NCBI GenBank assembly: GCA_020631735.1 | Contig: CM036231.1 | Span: 7,715,831 to 7,779,830, forward strand | Source of the DNA: Saccharum officinarum | Taxonomy: Eukaryota; Streptophyta; Magnoliopsida; Poales; Poaceae | Reading direction: 5' to 3' | Length of the DNA stretch: 64,000 bases | Shown here: in pieces, positions 11,690 through 22,903 of the stretch | How positions within the stretch are numbered: position 1 is the first letter of the stretch | Layout: each line of letters starts with the position of its first letter | Made by a program: the position numbers and the translations under genes | Notes under the pieces: generated by a model | Database searches by the model: none | What the model was told of the DNA's origin: nothing | The model's input: only the letters and a program-made list of their open reading frames with translations

Positions 11690-12099
11690 TGTAGAGGTGG
11701 ATCTGGCGCGAATGTTGTCCCTCCGGCTGGCGCGGGCGTGAAGCCGGTGGAGAAGGGCGGCGGACCCCTGCCGTGTGAGGCTTCCGGCAAGGGTTACATC
11801 CTTTCGTCTGTGGCCTTTAGCGGCCGCTGGACGGGCAGGCGTGTCCGCGGTTGTCGGCAATGGTGCAGGCGTCAGTAGCCAGCGGCGCCCATCACCTCCT
11901 TAGGACGTGAGGCGAGGAAGGGGAGGGAGCCGGCAATGGGCACGGCTAGTGTGGTGGGGCGTTGCAGCAGGGACGGTCGGAGTTACGGTGGCGCTAGCAA
12001 GGGTGGGGAGTGACGCGGAGGGAACGCAGGTCTACCTATGACTGCGATGCCGCGGCAGAGGGCAGGCTAGGGCGGCGGAGGGCACCGGGGCGTTGCGAG

Positions 12100-12876
12100 T
12101 AGGGACGAAAACAGACGGAAATGGCAGGAAAAACTCCTCTCTCATTTTCATTTCTATATTTTTAGCGGAAACGGGACCGGAATCGGAAAAAAACAGAATT
12201 AAAAACGGATGATGGTATAAACTCCTCTCCCATTTCTATTTCTATATTTTTAGCAGAAACGGGACCGGAATCGGAAAAAACAGAATTAAAAACAGATGAT
12301 GGTATATGGAAATACGGAAACGAACAAATACAGATGAAGAGCTGGAAAATTAAGTTAGAATAACATGATCAAATATTCTCAAGTATACCTGAATAAAGAG
12401 ACAAAATAATATACATGTACGAAGTTACCAGTCCAATATTCTCTAACACGCCATGTTAACATGCATAATTGGTGATTAGTAGTTTTATGAACATATCAAA
12501 TTCTCTAGACATATCTCACATAGATTAAAAACGGGATGAAAAACGGAATAAATACGGGTCAAATCCGGATGAAAACAGGATCTCACAGAAAAAGACGGAA
12601 AAACCAAAACGGGATCCTACAAATACGAAAATGGACGGAACAAAGTAGAAGTAGAAAACAGAACGAGTTGTAATGAGATTTTTTCTGTCCGTTTTCAACT
12701 CCGTCGGATAGGATACGATTGGATATCGACATCATAAATATGAGATTTAAATATTCAGATACGAATACGGTATCGGATGTTAAATATCCAGACTCGGATA
12801 TGGACGGATTAAAACCCCTCTAAACGGACTCGGTCTCGAATACGGTCGGAAAATATCCGTACCGTTTTCGTCCCTA
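12100..12876. mobile_element. hAT-type non-autonomous element (777 bp) with perfect 8-bp TSD
   Basis: The terminus TAGGGACGAAAAC is matched by its inverted copy GTTTTCGTCCCTA. The flanking duplication GTTGCGAG is perfect (12092-12099 and 12877-12884). The interior contains an 88-bp tandem duplication (units at about 12131 and 12219) and many CGGATACGGA-like motifs. No transposase is present. It is related to the element at 13833-14108. Confidence 0.92.
12131..12306. repeat. 88-bp tandem duplication within the hAT-type element
   Basis: Two units start AAACTCCTCT at 12131 and 12219 and carry only a handful of differences (for example TTTTAGCGGAAACGGG against TTTTAGCAGAAACGGG). Confidence 0.85.
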
Positions 12877-13208
12877 GTTGCGAGTCTAGCGAGGTGCGGA
12901 GGGCGGCGGAGGACACCAGGTAGCGAACGACGCCGTGTCGTCGAAGGTTCGCGAGTCGCAATTTTTTTAATCCCTGCTGCCCCTACGGGAGGGATGCCGG
13001 AGTCTGAAGTGGAGGCGGCGATCTGTAGACTGTTGATGGCAAATCGAGCGGGCAAGAATAAGAGGCGACGTGGCACGTTGTGGGATTAAATAGGTGAGTA
13101 TAGGAATAAGGGTAAGGTATAGATTTGACGGCATTATTTTTTTTAATATTAGACGGTATATCCTTTAAGGCTTTAACGGTGAGACATCTACTGTGATTTC
13201 GTTACTAA

Positions 13209-13449
13209 GCCCTTGTTTAGATTGAAGAAAATTTCAAACCGATGAATAGTACCACTTTCGTCTTATTTGGCAAATATTGTCCAATCATGGACCAACTAGG
13301 CTCAAAAGATTCATCTCGTGATTTCCAACTAAACTGTGTAATTAGTTATTTTTTTACCTACATTTAATACTCCATGCAAGCGGTTAAAAATTGATGTGAT
13401 GGAGAGAGAGTGAAAAAACTTGGAACTTTGAGACAAACTAAACAAGGCG
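13209..13449. mobile_element. Tourist-like MITE (PIF/Harbinger type), TAA target duplication
   Basis: The terminal inverted repeats are GCCCTTGTTTAG and CTAAACAAGGCG. TAA flanks both sides (13206-13208 and 13450-13452). The internal CTAGGCTCAAAAGATTC and the approximately 240-bp length are typical of this grass family. Confidence 0.85.
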
Positions 13450-13482
13450 TAATATTGAAATTAGCATAAGTCAGTGTACATG

Positions 13483-13648
13483 CATGCTAAGGACCAGAGC
13501 ACTTTATTAATCTCAATGTCGGTAGAGTAATGCATATATGCAGACGATCTGAACACGACGTCATGCTATGTTTGGAGCATGCTAACGATCAGAGCGCTTT
13601 GTTAATCTCAAAATCGGTGGAGTAATACATATACACGGACGATCTGAC
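13483..13648. repeat. Local tandem duplication, period 95 bp
   Basis: The block CATGCTAAGGACCAGAGC...GACGATCTGA at 13483 recurs at 13578 as CATGCTAACGATCAGAGC...GACGATCTGA with scattered changes, so it is an older duplication. Confidence 0.75.
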
Positions 13649-13832
13649 TATCTGAGGACGACGGGACACAACCACTTTACCTCAGTGTTTGCAAGCGAAT
13701 GGAATGTCTGAATGATCTCGTAAACCTGACTAAGCTGGATCAATCGGGCCGGGAAAAACCAGACCCATTTTATGGTCTGAACATAACTTGAGCCCCGACT
13801 TCAGGTCGGATTTTTTGGCCCGTGCTCCCAAG

Positions 13833-14108
13833 TAGGGATGAAAACGGATCGGATACGGACGGATATGACTAATATCGTATGTGTTTTCATATTTATGTCC
13901 GGATTCGGATTCGAATACGGATAGTATAAAAAATGTCGGATATGATACGATTGGGTATCGACATCATAAATATGTGATTTAAATATTCGGATACGAATAC
14001 GGTATCGGATGTTAAATATCCGGACTCGGATACGGACGGATTAAAACCCCTCTAAACGAATTTGGTATCGAATACGGTCGGAAAATATCCGTACCGTTTT
14101 CATCCCTA
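13833..14108. mobile_element. hAT-type MITE (276 bp) with perfect 8-bp TSD
   Basis: The ends are TAGGGATGAAAACGG and its inverted copy CCGTTTTCATCCCTA. The flanking duplication CTCCCAAG is perfect (13825-13832 and 14109-14116). Its right half is nearly the same as the right half of the 12100-12876 element. Confidence 0.93.
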
Positions 14109-14606
14109 CTCCCAAGGGATACGCCTAGACAGTCTAGCCATAGCAAGGAAAGCTGGCGATTCAGGGAGAGTATTTCTTAGGTTTTCTAGTATTTTGGTTG
14201 AGTCAGATTTTAAGTTAGGTCCAGAACTGTAGTTCGTGCTTGATCTAATAGTTGTTCTCGGTCAAAAAAAGAATCATGTCCTGAGTCCATCTAAAACACT
14301 GGTCAGAACAGTTTTTCTCCAACGTTTCGAGTCAAGTTGGTAGGCCCATAAACCTACGATCAGGTCGACTTGCGTAGACTGGCGGAACAGGTGAACGGCG
14401 CCGGTGTAGCCGCCGGCATTCAGTAAGCCGGATGTCAGAAGCACACGTGGAGTCGGAACGCAGGCAAGGCAGCAAGAGCGCAACCACCTCGGCAACTTGG
14501 CAACTTGCGGTTGATCAACACAAGAAAACACCGGAACAGACGCGACAACGCAACCACCTCGGTAGTATATTGCTACAATTTGGGATCTTAACGTGCACTA
14601 AATCAG

Positions 14607-16128
14607 TCATGCGGCAGCGCCACGTGCTGTGCCCGGCGCGAAACGATGGACGAGATCCAGCAGGTTGGCGTGCGACGACCCGCCCACCAGCACGGCGGCC
14701 GCCGCCTTGGCCGCCAGCGCGCGCGCGCCGCCTCCTCTCCTCGGCCTCCTCGCCGCCCCCCATGACGCTGCGCACGGCGTCCTCCACCACGTTCCGCCCC
14801 ACCATGATCTCTTTCTTCACGGCCTGGAACGTCAGCGGCTCCTTCACCCCGACGCTGACGCCGGTGCCCAGCACCTCCACGACCATCTTCTCGTTCAGGA
14901 ACTGGTCCGAGAAGTGCGGCCACGTGACCATCGGCAGCCCGGCGGCGATGGCCTCCAGCGTGGAGTTCCACCCGCAGTGCGTCACGAACGCGCCCACCGC
15001 GTCGTGGGACAGGATCAGCAGCTGCGGCGCCCACCCTCTGATGAGCAGGCAGCGCCCCGCCCCGACACGCGCCTCCAGCGCGCGCAGGAACTCGCGCACC
15101 GTCTCGTCGTACTCGTCGGCCGTGTCCTTCACCGCCCAGACGAACGGGTGCCCCGATACTTCCAGACCGAGGCCCAGCTCGACGACCTGCTTTGGATCCG
15201 CCTGCGCGATGCTCCCGAAGGAGACGTACACGACGGACCTGGGCTCCTTGCCGTCCAGCCACTGGTGGCACTCGTCGGGATCGACGGCTGAGGCCCTCAA
15301 CCCTCTCGACGCCAGTGTGGACGCCAGTGTCGTGCGGCTCTGGTGGTACGTTGAGACCGGGCCAACGGTCCAGACCTTCATCTCCCGGGCCGCCGCGTAC
15401 CCGGCGACGTACTCCGGCTCCAGCTCCAGGAAGGTGTTCACGATGACTCCGTCGGCCTCGGCCCGCGCGCGCTCGACGTAGTCCGCGAACTCCTCCCACC
15501 ACGGGATTGGGATCCCCCGGAAGAAGCCTGGCGCCTGCGCCCTCGTCACCACGAACCTTCACTCCAGGCCCGGCACGACGACCGGCTCGTTGGAGTCCTT
15601 GACGCCGTCGTACGCGTTGAACCTCTCGAGGTTGTGCTGGCACAGGAGGCCGAAGGCGCACATGCTGAAGAAGCTCAGCCGCGGGACGCCGAGGTTTGCG
15701 GCGAGCTCCGTGGTCCATGGGTGGACGAAGTCCGACACGATGCACGTCGGGTACGGCGCGTGAGCGCGGAGGAGCGCCATGGCGCGGTAGTAGTTCCACA
15801 TGTAATTTGGTGGAACCCTGTCCGCGTCGTCCGCCTCTTCCGGCAGGCCGGACTCGGCGTAGTCGAGCGGGAACTCGACGAGCTGGACCGGCAGCCCGGT
15901 CCGCTGGGCGGACTCGACGGTCCGTCGCACCAGCGCAGCTGTGGACGGCGGCGCCACGATGGTGCAGAGCGCGCCGTGGGTGGCCAGCAGCAGGGCGGTG
16001 TCGACGGCTGGGATGAGGTGACCCTGCTCTCTCAGCGGGACGAACACGAAGTGCGCCGCCTTTGAGCGGCCGCCGTCATCCTCCGCGTCTCCCCGGGCAA
16101 GGATAGACGCTGGCACTTGGCTCGTCAT
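14607..16128 (-). pseudogene. UDP-glycosyltransferase (UGT73-like), recently inactivated copy
   Basis: It starts at the ATG at 16128 and aligns along its length with the intact copy at 19325-20860. The N-terminal half keeps the catalytic-His region (VFVPLREQGHLIPAVDTALL), and the C-terminal half keeps the 44-residue PSPG donor-binding box (WAPQLLILSHDAVGAFVTHC to HFSDQ). Three lesions separate it from its paralogue. First, an in-frame TGA at 15559-15561 replaces a Lys codon (GAG AAA AGG in the paralogue). Second, an 8-codon in-frame deletion falls near 15769-15775. Third, a 2-bp loss in a GC run near 14725-14735 shifts the last 40 or so codons. If the shift is ignored, a plausible C-terminus ends at TGA 14607-14609. 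It could be a sequencing artefact only if two errors coincide. Confidence 0.88.
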
Positions 16129-16386
16129 CCTGCTCGTCGTCTTCCCAAGTGAGCTGTGGTTTTCTTGCCTCTGCCCTCTGGTGTGCTGTAGACTTTAGGT
16201 GGATGTGCGTGCCATCTTAAAGGAGATATTCTTTGGATTCCGGTCGGCAAAAGTTGTCTGATGACAGCCAATGAGTGATTTTCAAACTTTGTCTGTTGGA
16301 TTAGATTGAAAATCATCACTGCCTGCACGGTCAGCGTGAGCATGTGAGTTACAATCCTGTGGTTTTTTATGGTCCCGTGATGTATA

Positions 16387-16638
16387 CTCCCCCCATTAAA
16401 AAAAATGTACATACATCTCGTTTTCCAAAAAAGTTACCATTTTTAAGATTGGCCTAATATATATAACAATATACTAATAATATGTGTAATAAATATTAGC
16501 AAATTAATGGTAGAATATATTTTTTATAATAAATATATTAAGAGATACCAATGTTTATAAATATTTTCTATAAATCTAGTTAGAACTAAAAAAGTTTAAC
16601 TCCAAAAAAAATGAGATGCACTTATTTTAGAATGGAGA
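16387..16638. mobile_element. Stowaway-like MITE, degenerate
   Basis: The left end CTCCCCCCATTAAAAAAAATG and the right end (inverted CTCTCCATTCTAAAATAAGTG) form imperfect terminal repeats of the CTCCCTCCGTCC type. A TA precedes the left end. Confidence 0.6.
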
Positions 16639-17127
16639 GAACGGAAAATTACCAACTGAGGGCTCATGGTGCATGTGGCATTGTGATATGTTAATTTAGT
16701 ACTCTCTACATTCCAAATTTTAAGTCGTACTAGTTTTTTTTTGTTCTAGTGTAATATTATAACGACCAATAGTTTTCGCCGTCTTTGGGGAAAAAATCAG
16801 AAAGCTGCCGAGTCATGATGACATGTGCCAATGGGAGCTAAAGTAGCTTTGAGTTGGGACCTGGGTTAATCGCTGGAGCTCGCGATTTGTCACGTCTATT
16901 AACACAAGGCCATGAAGGCCGAGTATGAGATCAAAAAATGGGGGCACAGTTTTTTTTGGAATGTGGTAGGACCTGCCGTTTATATATTAAAAAATAGGGG
17001 AAGTAACAAGGCCTAGGCTAAAGGAAAAATAAAATCATCACATCGCACTACAAGGAGGAGAAGAAAAAGGTGTCGAACATCACAGTCTCGTAGTTGGTAG
17101 ACGAAGAAATTCTAGTACTTTAGTATG

Positions 17128-17128
<1 letters not shown>
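16639..17128. other. Intergenic, no gene recognised
   Basis: This low-complexity, AT-rich stretch lies upstream of the UGT pseudogene. Confidence 0.5.

Positions 17129-17184
<56 letters not shown>
17129..17184. repeat. (TA)n microsatellite, about 28 units
   Basis: An uninterrupted TA run is followed by a short GTATATATATATAATATAT tail. Confidence 0.97.
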
Positions 17185-17187
<3 letters not shown>

Positions 17188-17515
17188 TATATATATAATA
17201 TATCTTTCGGTGGCCCAAATGACTGACATTAAAGTATTTAACTATCTGGATGACCAAGTGTGAGTGCCGGCGTAACTGCGTGGTTGCTCCTGTCTCCTGA
17301 TACAATTCAACATGATTTTGCTAGCTAGTGAAAGTCAATATATCTGGTACGATCTTTGATAGTTCAGATTGTTAATGTTATAATAAGGGCCTGCTCAGTT
17401 GTTACGTAGATATATACTCTCCTTTTTTGTTCTAAAAAAACTTAAAAGAGTCAAATCAAATAATTTAAATTTATAAAAAATATTAATATTTATAGTACCA
17501 AAAAATAGGTACTTA

Positions 17516-17773
17516 CTCTCTCCATCTTAAAAATAGAGTCGCTATGAGAATCGTGCTGGTCAAACTTTCTTAACTTTGACTAGGTTTGTGAAAAATACAT
17601 GCAACAATTCTATCTCCAAATAAGTTTATTATGAAAGTATATTCAATGATCTACTTAGGGATACTAATTATGTACCATAAATATTAATATTTTGTTAAAT
17701 ATATTTGGTCAAAGTTAAAAGTTGCTAACTTTTTAAGAAGCGAGAATGACTCTTTTTTTTTACAGAGCGAGGG
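17516..17773. mobile_element. Stowaway-like MITE, degenerate
   Basis: The left end CTCTCTCCATCTTAAAAATAG and the right end (inverted CATCCCTCGCTCTGTAAAAAA) resemble Stowaway termini. TA precedes the left end. The interior (GACTAGGTTTGTGAAAAATA, GATCTACTTAGGGATACTAA) is typical of these elements. Confidence 0.6.
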
Positions 17774-18640
17774 ATGAAAACAGGCTTTAGAACCATAAAT
17801 AGATTTAATTTTGTAAGCATATTTATAGATTCACGTGCAAGTCTATTTGCATCCATGTAAGTACCATTATATTAATTATGAAATATAGATCTATTTACAG
17901 AGATAAATGTTGATATTACTTTCAATAAATTTAGTCAAACTTGAAAAGTTGACTTGATTTAAATTTAAAATTGCATCCCTCATCGACCTTTGTAACCGCA
18001 TCGCGACCTCCGCACTGTCCCACCATGCCCGGATCCTTCCTCAATGTCGCACTCGTGGCCGAATCCTTCCTCACTGGCTCCATCCGCGGCGGGGTGCCGT
18101 AGACGTGGGAGGGGTTGGTGGAGAAGATGAGAGCGTCGTTGTTGGAGTCGACGTGCAGGAGGAAGCGGTGACAGAGGTGATGGGTGGGGGAGGTGCGGTG
18201 GAGGAAGCGACAGCCAGTGGAGACCGGGAGGGGCGGTGGTGAGGGGCAGCCACAGAGGAAGGCATGGGCTAGGGAGGCGACGCCGCGACAGCCAAGGAAG
18301 GGGATCACGGATTTTGAGGGAAAAAAGTGAGTTGGAACGGATAGTGCTGCATGCTCCCATGCTAATACATGGATCGTGGGACCATAGTCTATAACGACAA
18401 TCTTTACGGGGACATAATTTGAATCCCAGAACGATGATTATACTGGACAGAGAGAGTATCCTACTGGCACAGATCAGAAGGCAGACTCCAGAAGCGTAAT
18501 CCAGTTGGGTTCAATCGAGATCCCTCGTTTGAAAATCGATTGTAGGAGGTACTGTAGTAGTTATAGGTCTTAGGCTCCTAGCTGAGGAAGACAGCTGCCA
18601 ATTGCAGTCAGTCAGTATTTGCGCTAGTTGACGTTGGATT
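17774..18640. other. Spacer between the UGT copies with a GC-rich patch, no gene recognised
   Basis: A GC-rich patch at about 17985-18330 is open in several frames on the minus strand with low-complexity Ser/Pro/Arg translations. Nothing identifies it as a gene. Confidence 0.45.
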
Positions 18641-18647
18641 TAGGGCG

Positions 18648-18972
18648 GGTTTAGTTGGTGTAAAGTTTTTTTTAGAAAATATCATATCGGATGTTTCGTG
18701 TGATGTCGGAAGAAATTTTCGGATACTAATAAAAAAAACTAATTACATAGCTTGCCTGGAAACCGCGAATTTATTAAACCTAATTAATCCGTTATTAGCA
18801 CTTTTTACTGTAGCACCTTAGTGTCAAATCGTGGACTAATTAGGCTCAAAACGTTTATCTCGTGATTTTCAACCAAACTGTGCAATTAGTTTTTTTCGTC
18901 TACATTTAATGCTCCATGTATATGCCGTAAGATTCATTAATGTAGTGTTTCGTGAAAAGTTTTTTTTGGAAG
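18648..18972. repeat. Tourist-like MITE, right end truncated
   Basis: It starts GGGCGGGTTTAGTTGG and contains ATCGGATGTTTCGTGTGATG and GGATACTAATAAAAAA, shared with the complete copy at 62932-63275. The right terminus CTAAACC... is missing after the TTTTTTTTGGAAG stretch. Confidence 0.7.
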
Positions 18973-19225
18973 GCCGCCCAATATTTGTGGGCCTCTGACT
19001 CGGCAACTCGTTTCGTACTGTTCAATACCATGCTACCGCGAGATGGAGTCCAAACGTTACAGTAGTCTCACAATTCACACAAGTGTCATACTGTTATCCT
19101 GGCGCCCGCAAATTGACGTCAGTCCTGATGAGTGACTGATGAGGACATTGATGCCGACCGGCCGGCCTTGGCCGGCCGGGTTAACGACGCAAACAAAGCT
19201 CCAAGTCGACTCACGTATGCGGTCT

Positions 19226-19233
19226 TTTATAGA
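19226..19233 (+). promoter_or_regulatory. Possible TATA box of the intact UGT gene
   Basis: TTTATAGA lies about 95 bp upstream of the ATG. It is a weak match. A (CA)n run at about 19256-19271 lies in the presumed 5' UTR. Confidence 0.4.
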
Positions 19234-19324
19234 TGCCACGCGCAGCAAACTAGAACACACACACACACACTGATCACTGCCCCAACCCCTATTCGGTCGG
19301 CCACGACGATCGGCAGAAATCAGG

Positions 19325-20860
19325 ATGGGTAGCCAAGGACAAGCGGCAACCAACGGCCGGGGAGACGCAGACGACACCGGCGGAAGACGAACCCAGGCGG
19401 CGCACTTCGTGTTCGTCCCGCTGATGGCTCAGGGCCACCTGATCCCGGCCGTCGACACCGCGCTGCTGCTCTCCACGCACGGCGCGGTCTGCACCATCGT
19501 CGGGACCCCGGCCACGTCTGCGCGGGTACGCCCGAGCATCGAGTCCGCCCGGCTGTCGGGCCTGCCGGTCCGGCTCGTCGAGTTCCCGCTGGACTACGCC
19601 GAGGCCGGCTTGCCCGAAGGCGCCGATAACATGGACAACATCCCGGTAGAGTACATGGGGAACTACTACGGCGCCGTCGCGCTCCTCCGCGCGCCGATAG
19701 AGAGCTACCTCCGCGCGCACGCGCCGTACCCGACGTGCGTCGTGGCGGACTTCTGCCACCCGTGGACCACGGTGCTCGCGGCCAACCTCGGGGTCCCGCG
19801 CCTCAGCTTCTTCAGCATGTGCGCCTTCTGCCTGCTGTGCCAGCACAATGTCGAGCGGTTCAACGCGTACGACGGCGTCGCCGATGACAACGAGCCGGTC
19901 GTCGTGCCGGGTCTGGAGAAAAGGTTCGTGGTGACGAGGGCGCAGGCCCCGGGCTTTTTCCGGGGGATCCCAATCCCGTGGTGGGAGGAGTTCGCGGACT
20001 ATGTCGAGCGCGCGCGGGCCGAGGCCGACGGCGTCATCATGAACACCTTCGAGGAGATGGAGCCGGAGTACGTCGCTGGCTACGCGGCGGCCAGGGGGAT
20101 GAAAGTCTGGACCGTCGGGCCGGTGTCGCTCTACCACCAGCAGCGCGCCGCAACGCTGGCGGCTAGAGGGAACACCGCCGACATCGACGCCGACGAGTGC
20201 CTCCGGTGGCTGGACGGCAAGGAGCCCGACTCCGTCGTGTACGTCAGCTTCGGGAGCATCGCGCAGGCGAACCCAAAGCAGGCCGTGGAGCTCGGCCTCG
20301 GGCTGGAAGCGTCGGGGCACCCGTTCATCTGGGCGATCAGGAACGCCGACGAGTACGACGGCACTGTGCGCGCCTTCCTTGACGAGCTCGAGGCGCGCGT
20401 CGCGGGGCGCGGCCTGCTCATCAGGGGGTGGGCGCCGCAGGTGCTGATCCTGTCCCATGCCGCGGTGGGCGGGTTCGTGACGCACTGCGGGTGGAACTCC
20501 ACGATGGAGGCCATCACTGCGGGGCTGCCGGTGGTGACGTGGCCTCACTTCACGGACCAGTTCCTGAACCAGAAGATGGCCGTGGAGGTGCTGGGCATCG
20601 GCGTCAGCGTCGGGATCACGGAGCCGCTGTTGTACCAGAAGGTGGAGAAGGAGATCGTGGTCGGCCGGAACGTGGTGGAGGAGGCTGTGAGGAGCGTGAT
20701 GAGCGGCGGCGAGGAGGCAGAGGAGAGGCGGCGACGGGCCCGCACGCTGGCGGTCAAGGCCAGAGTGGCCACGAAGGAGGGCGGGTCGTCGCACCGCAAC
20801 CTGCTGGATTTGGTTGGGCGCTTCGAGGGTGTCATGGCCGAGACCACCAAAGGCGCGTGA
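19325..20860 (+). CDS. UDP-glycosyltransferase, UGT73-like (group D), intact
   Basis: The single-exon frame encodes 511 residues, the normal size for plant family-1 glycosyltransferases, from ATG 19325 to TGA 20858-20860. The catalytic His is in the N-terminal VPLMAQGHLIPAVD motif (H38), followed by CVVADFCHPW and FFRGIPIPWWEEF. The 44-residue PSPG box spans residues 369-412 (WAPQVLILSH...HCGWNS...HFTDQ) and ends in Gln, as in enzymes that prefer UDP-glucose. There is no signal peptide, so it is presumably cytosolic. UGT73 enzymes transfer sugar to flavonoids, hormones, saponins, xenobiotics and mycotoxins, and the acceptor cannot be read from sequence. Its head-to-head paralogue at 14607-16128 (minus) is broken, so this is the only functional member here. 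Confidence 0.93.
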   Translation: MGSQGQAATNGRGDADDTGGRRTQAAHFVFVPLMAQGHLIPAVDTALLLSTHGAVCTIVGTPATSARVRPSIESARLSGLPVRLVEFPLDYAEAGLPEGADNMDNIPVEYMGNYYGAVALLRAPIESYLRAHAPYPTCVVADFCHPWTTVLAANLGVPRLSFFSMCAFCLLCQHNVERFNAYDGVADDNEPVVVPGLEKRFVVTRAQAPGFFRGIPIPWWEEFADYVERARAEADGVIMNTFEEMEPEYVAGYAAARGMKVWTVGPVSLYHQQRAATLAARGNTADIDADECLRWLDGKEPDSVVYVSFGSIAQANPKQAVELGLGLEASGHPFIWAIRNADEYDGTVRAFLDELEARVAGRGLLIRGWAPQVLILSHAAVGGFVTHCGWNSTMEAITAGLPVVTWPHFTDQFLNQKMAVEVLGIGVSVGITEPLLYQKVEKEIVVGRNVVEEAVRSVMSGGEEAEERRRRARTLAVKARVATKEGGSSHRNLLDLVGRFEGVMAETTKGA

Positions 20861-21189
20861 AGCAATAGAGCGTGGTGAAGGTGTAGCGGGGAGAAGGTGC
20901 TATCAGCTACGTTTAATTGTTTTCTATTTATTACTATAGTCTATAGGTGAGTGTCAACGCGTTACTATAGAAGAACATTTATATATGTGTGGGTGGTATA
21001 TTTTTTTATTTGTCTACATGACATTCAGTTGTTTTGGGTCCTCCTGTCAACCAAATTATTTTTATGGATCCAGACACCAGAGAAATATATGTCAAATTGT
21101 TCACAAATATTATCAAATTGTTCACAAATTATTCACAATTTTCAAAAAAATGCAAAATATTCACAACTTGTGGTGGGACCCACCCCCAC
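20861..21189. other. UGT 3' flank and junction to plastid-like DNA
   Basis: It is AT-rich, with a short repeated phrase (CAAATTGTTCACAAATATTAT / CAAATTGTTCACAAATTATTC) at about 21092-21135. From about 21190 on, the sequence reads like the plastid psaJ-rpl33 spacer. The exact junction is an estimate. Confidence 0.5.
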
Positions 21190-21358
21190 CTTATTCTATT
21201 GGATTGGATTTGTTCGAGAATTCGAAGAATTACAACAAAATCTTTAGAAATCACATTTTTAGTTAGGAACTTATTCTTCTTCTTTTCTTGGTATCCAAAA
21301 TAGAAGAATAAAAGAATAGGTATAAGAATTAAGTCGATCCAAAAAGGAAAGGAGGTTC

Positions 21359-21592
21359 ATGGCCAAGGGCAAAGATGTTAGAATCCGAGTTATTTTGGAA
21401 TGTATTAGTTGTGTTCGAAAGGGTACCAATAAGGAATCGACGGGAATTTCTAGATATAGTACTCAAAAGAATCGCCACAATATGCCCGGACAATTAGAAT
21501 TAAGAAAATTTTGTTGTTATAGTCGAAAGCATACCACTCATAATGAAATAAAGAAATATGAGCATCGTGTGTTCGATTTTTCCAAAGAATAG
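21359..21592 (+). pseudogene. rpl33: rpl33, plastid ribosomal protein L33, NUPT copy
   Basis: The frame starts [18 protein letters not shown] and includes STQKNRHN. The usual stop after about 66 codons (IKK-stop) reads TAT here, so the frame runs 11 codons further ([11 protein letters not shown]). A CGT-type Arg appears changed to Cys in the FCCYSRKH segment, in line with deamination. It is not expected to be functional in the nucleus. Confidence 0.92.
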
Positions 21593-21850
21593 AAAGAATA
21601 AGAACTTCTTATTAAATATATAGAACATAGATAGAATACAAAATACAAATCAACTAATCTAATTTTAGGTAGATATTATTTCATATGTATAGAGGGTTTT
21701 TATTTTTATATATTTGGATTTTTTATATTTTTATATAGTACATTAATCAAATAATATATGGACCAAAGAAAGACTACTTCTTCTGGTTCTGGATCAAAAA
21801 TTAATAAAATAAAGATTTTTTTTTTCAAATTTTTAAATAAGGAATAAATC

Positions 21851-22192
21851 ATGTATATATCTAAACAACCTTTTCGTAAATCTAAGCAACCCTTTCGTAA
21901 ATCCAAACAACCTTTTCATAAATCTAAGCAACCTTTTCGTAAATTCAAACAACCTTTTCGTAAATCCAAGCAACCTTTTCGTAGGCGTTCTCGAATAGGT
22001 CCGGGGGATCGAATTTATAGAAACATGAGTTTAATTAATCGATTTATTAGTGAACAAGGAAAAATATTATCTAGATGAATAAATAGATTAACCTTGAAAC
22101 AACAACGATTAATTACTCTTGCTATAAAACAAGCTCGTATTTTATCTTTCTTACCATTTCATAACTATGAGAATGAGAAGCAATTTCAATAA
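21851..22192 (+). pseudogene. rps18: rps18, plastid ribosomal protein S18, NUPT copy
   Basis: It begins [10 protein letters not shown] and has six KQPF(R/H)(K/R) heptad repeats, a grass-specific expansion. The conserved [21 protein letters not shown] follows. An in-frame TGA at 22076-22078 replaces an Arg codon (CGA). The remaining frame ([20 protein letters not shown]) continues to a TAA at 22190, beyond which the sequence still resembles rps18 to about 22220 in a shifted frame. Confidence 0.93.
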
Positions 22193-22558
22193 TTACTGGT
22201 CCTAGACACAGAAAAAATAGACATATTCCTCAATTAACACAAAAGTTCAATTCCAATCGAAACTTAAGAAACTCCAACTAGAATTTAAGAAACAACAATC
22301 GAAACTTATGTTCCGATTGTTGATGTTTTATTCGAAAGGCTCAGACTCATATATAAAGAAAGTAATCCAATTTTGATTATTGTGTTTGTTATAAGAAAGA
22401 AAAATGAGAAAAAAGAAATAGTTTTTTATTTATTGCAACATGCTCGATGATTCCTACCACTTAATCTTAATTTATTGTATCTTCCCGGAGTTCCCTCTCC
22501 GGGAATTCGGTTTTAATTATTCCTGTATATTACTTTTTTATCCTTTAATTGATAGTCT

Positions 22559-22903
22559 TTATTTTATTGGAAATTGTGTAAAGATTATTGGATTTGATAC
22601 AGCTACTTGTGCAAGCATTTTACGATTAAGAATCAATTCCTTCTTGGACAGATTGTGTATTAATTTACTATAACTATTGAATACGTTACATACTCGTGTT
22701 GCTGCATTTATCCAAGTAATCCACAAACGACGAAAATCCCTCTTTTGCCTGCCTCTATCTCGATGAGAAGAAACAAAAGCTCTTCTTGCTTGTTGAGTAA
22801 CCATTCGATTAAGTCTTAAATGAGCCCCTCTAAAGTTTGAGGCAAATGAACGCATTTTTGTTCATCGTCTCCGAGCTATATATCCTCGCGGAACTCTGGT
22901 CAT
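22559..22903 (-). pseudogene. rpl20: rpl20, plastid ribosomal protein L20, NUPT copy
   Basis: The start codon at 22903 begins MTRVPRGYIARRR, then codon 14 (22862-22864) is TGA where Arg is expected. The rest ([51 protein letters not shown]) is well conserved. A 1-bp loss near 22590 shifts the C-terminus. Confidence 0.92.

Noticed and set aside
14432..15481. Long open frame on the plus strand opposite the UGT pseudogene
   Set aside because: It is a shadow of high-GC coding sequence. The minus strand has the PSPG box and catalytic motifs.
17120..17305. Frame ending in repeated Ile-Tyr
   Set aside because: It is read from the (TA)n microsatellite.
19289..20794. 501-codon frame antisense to the intact UGT
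   Set aside because: It results from strong GC3 bias. Its translation is low-complexity and resembles no family.
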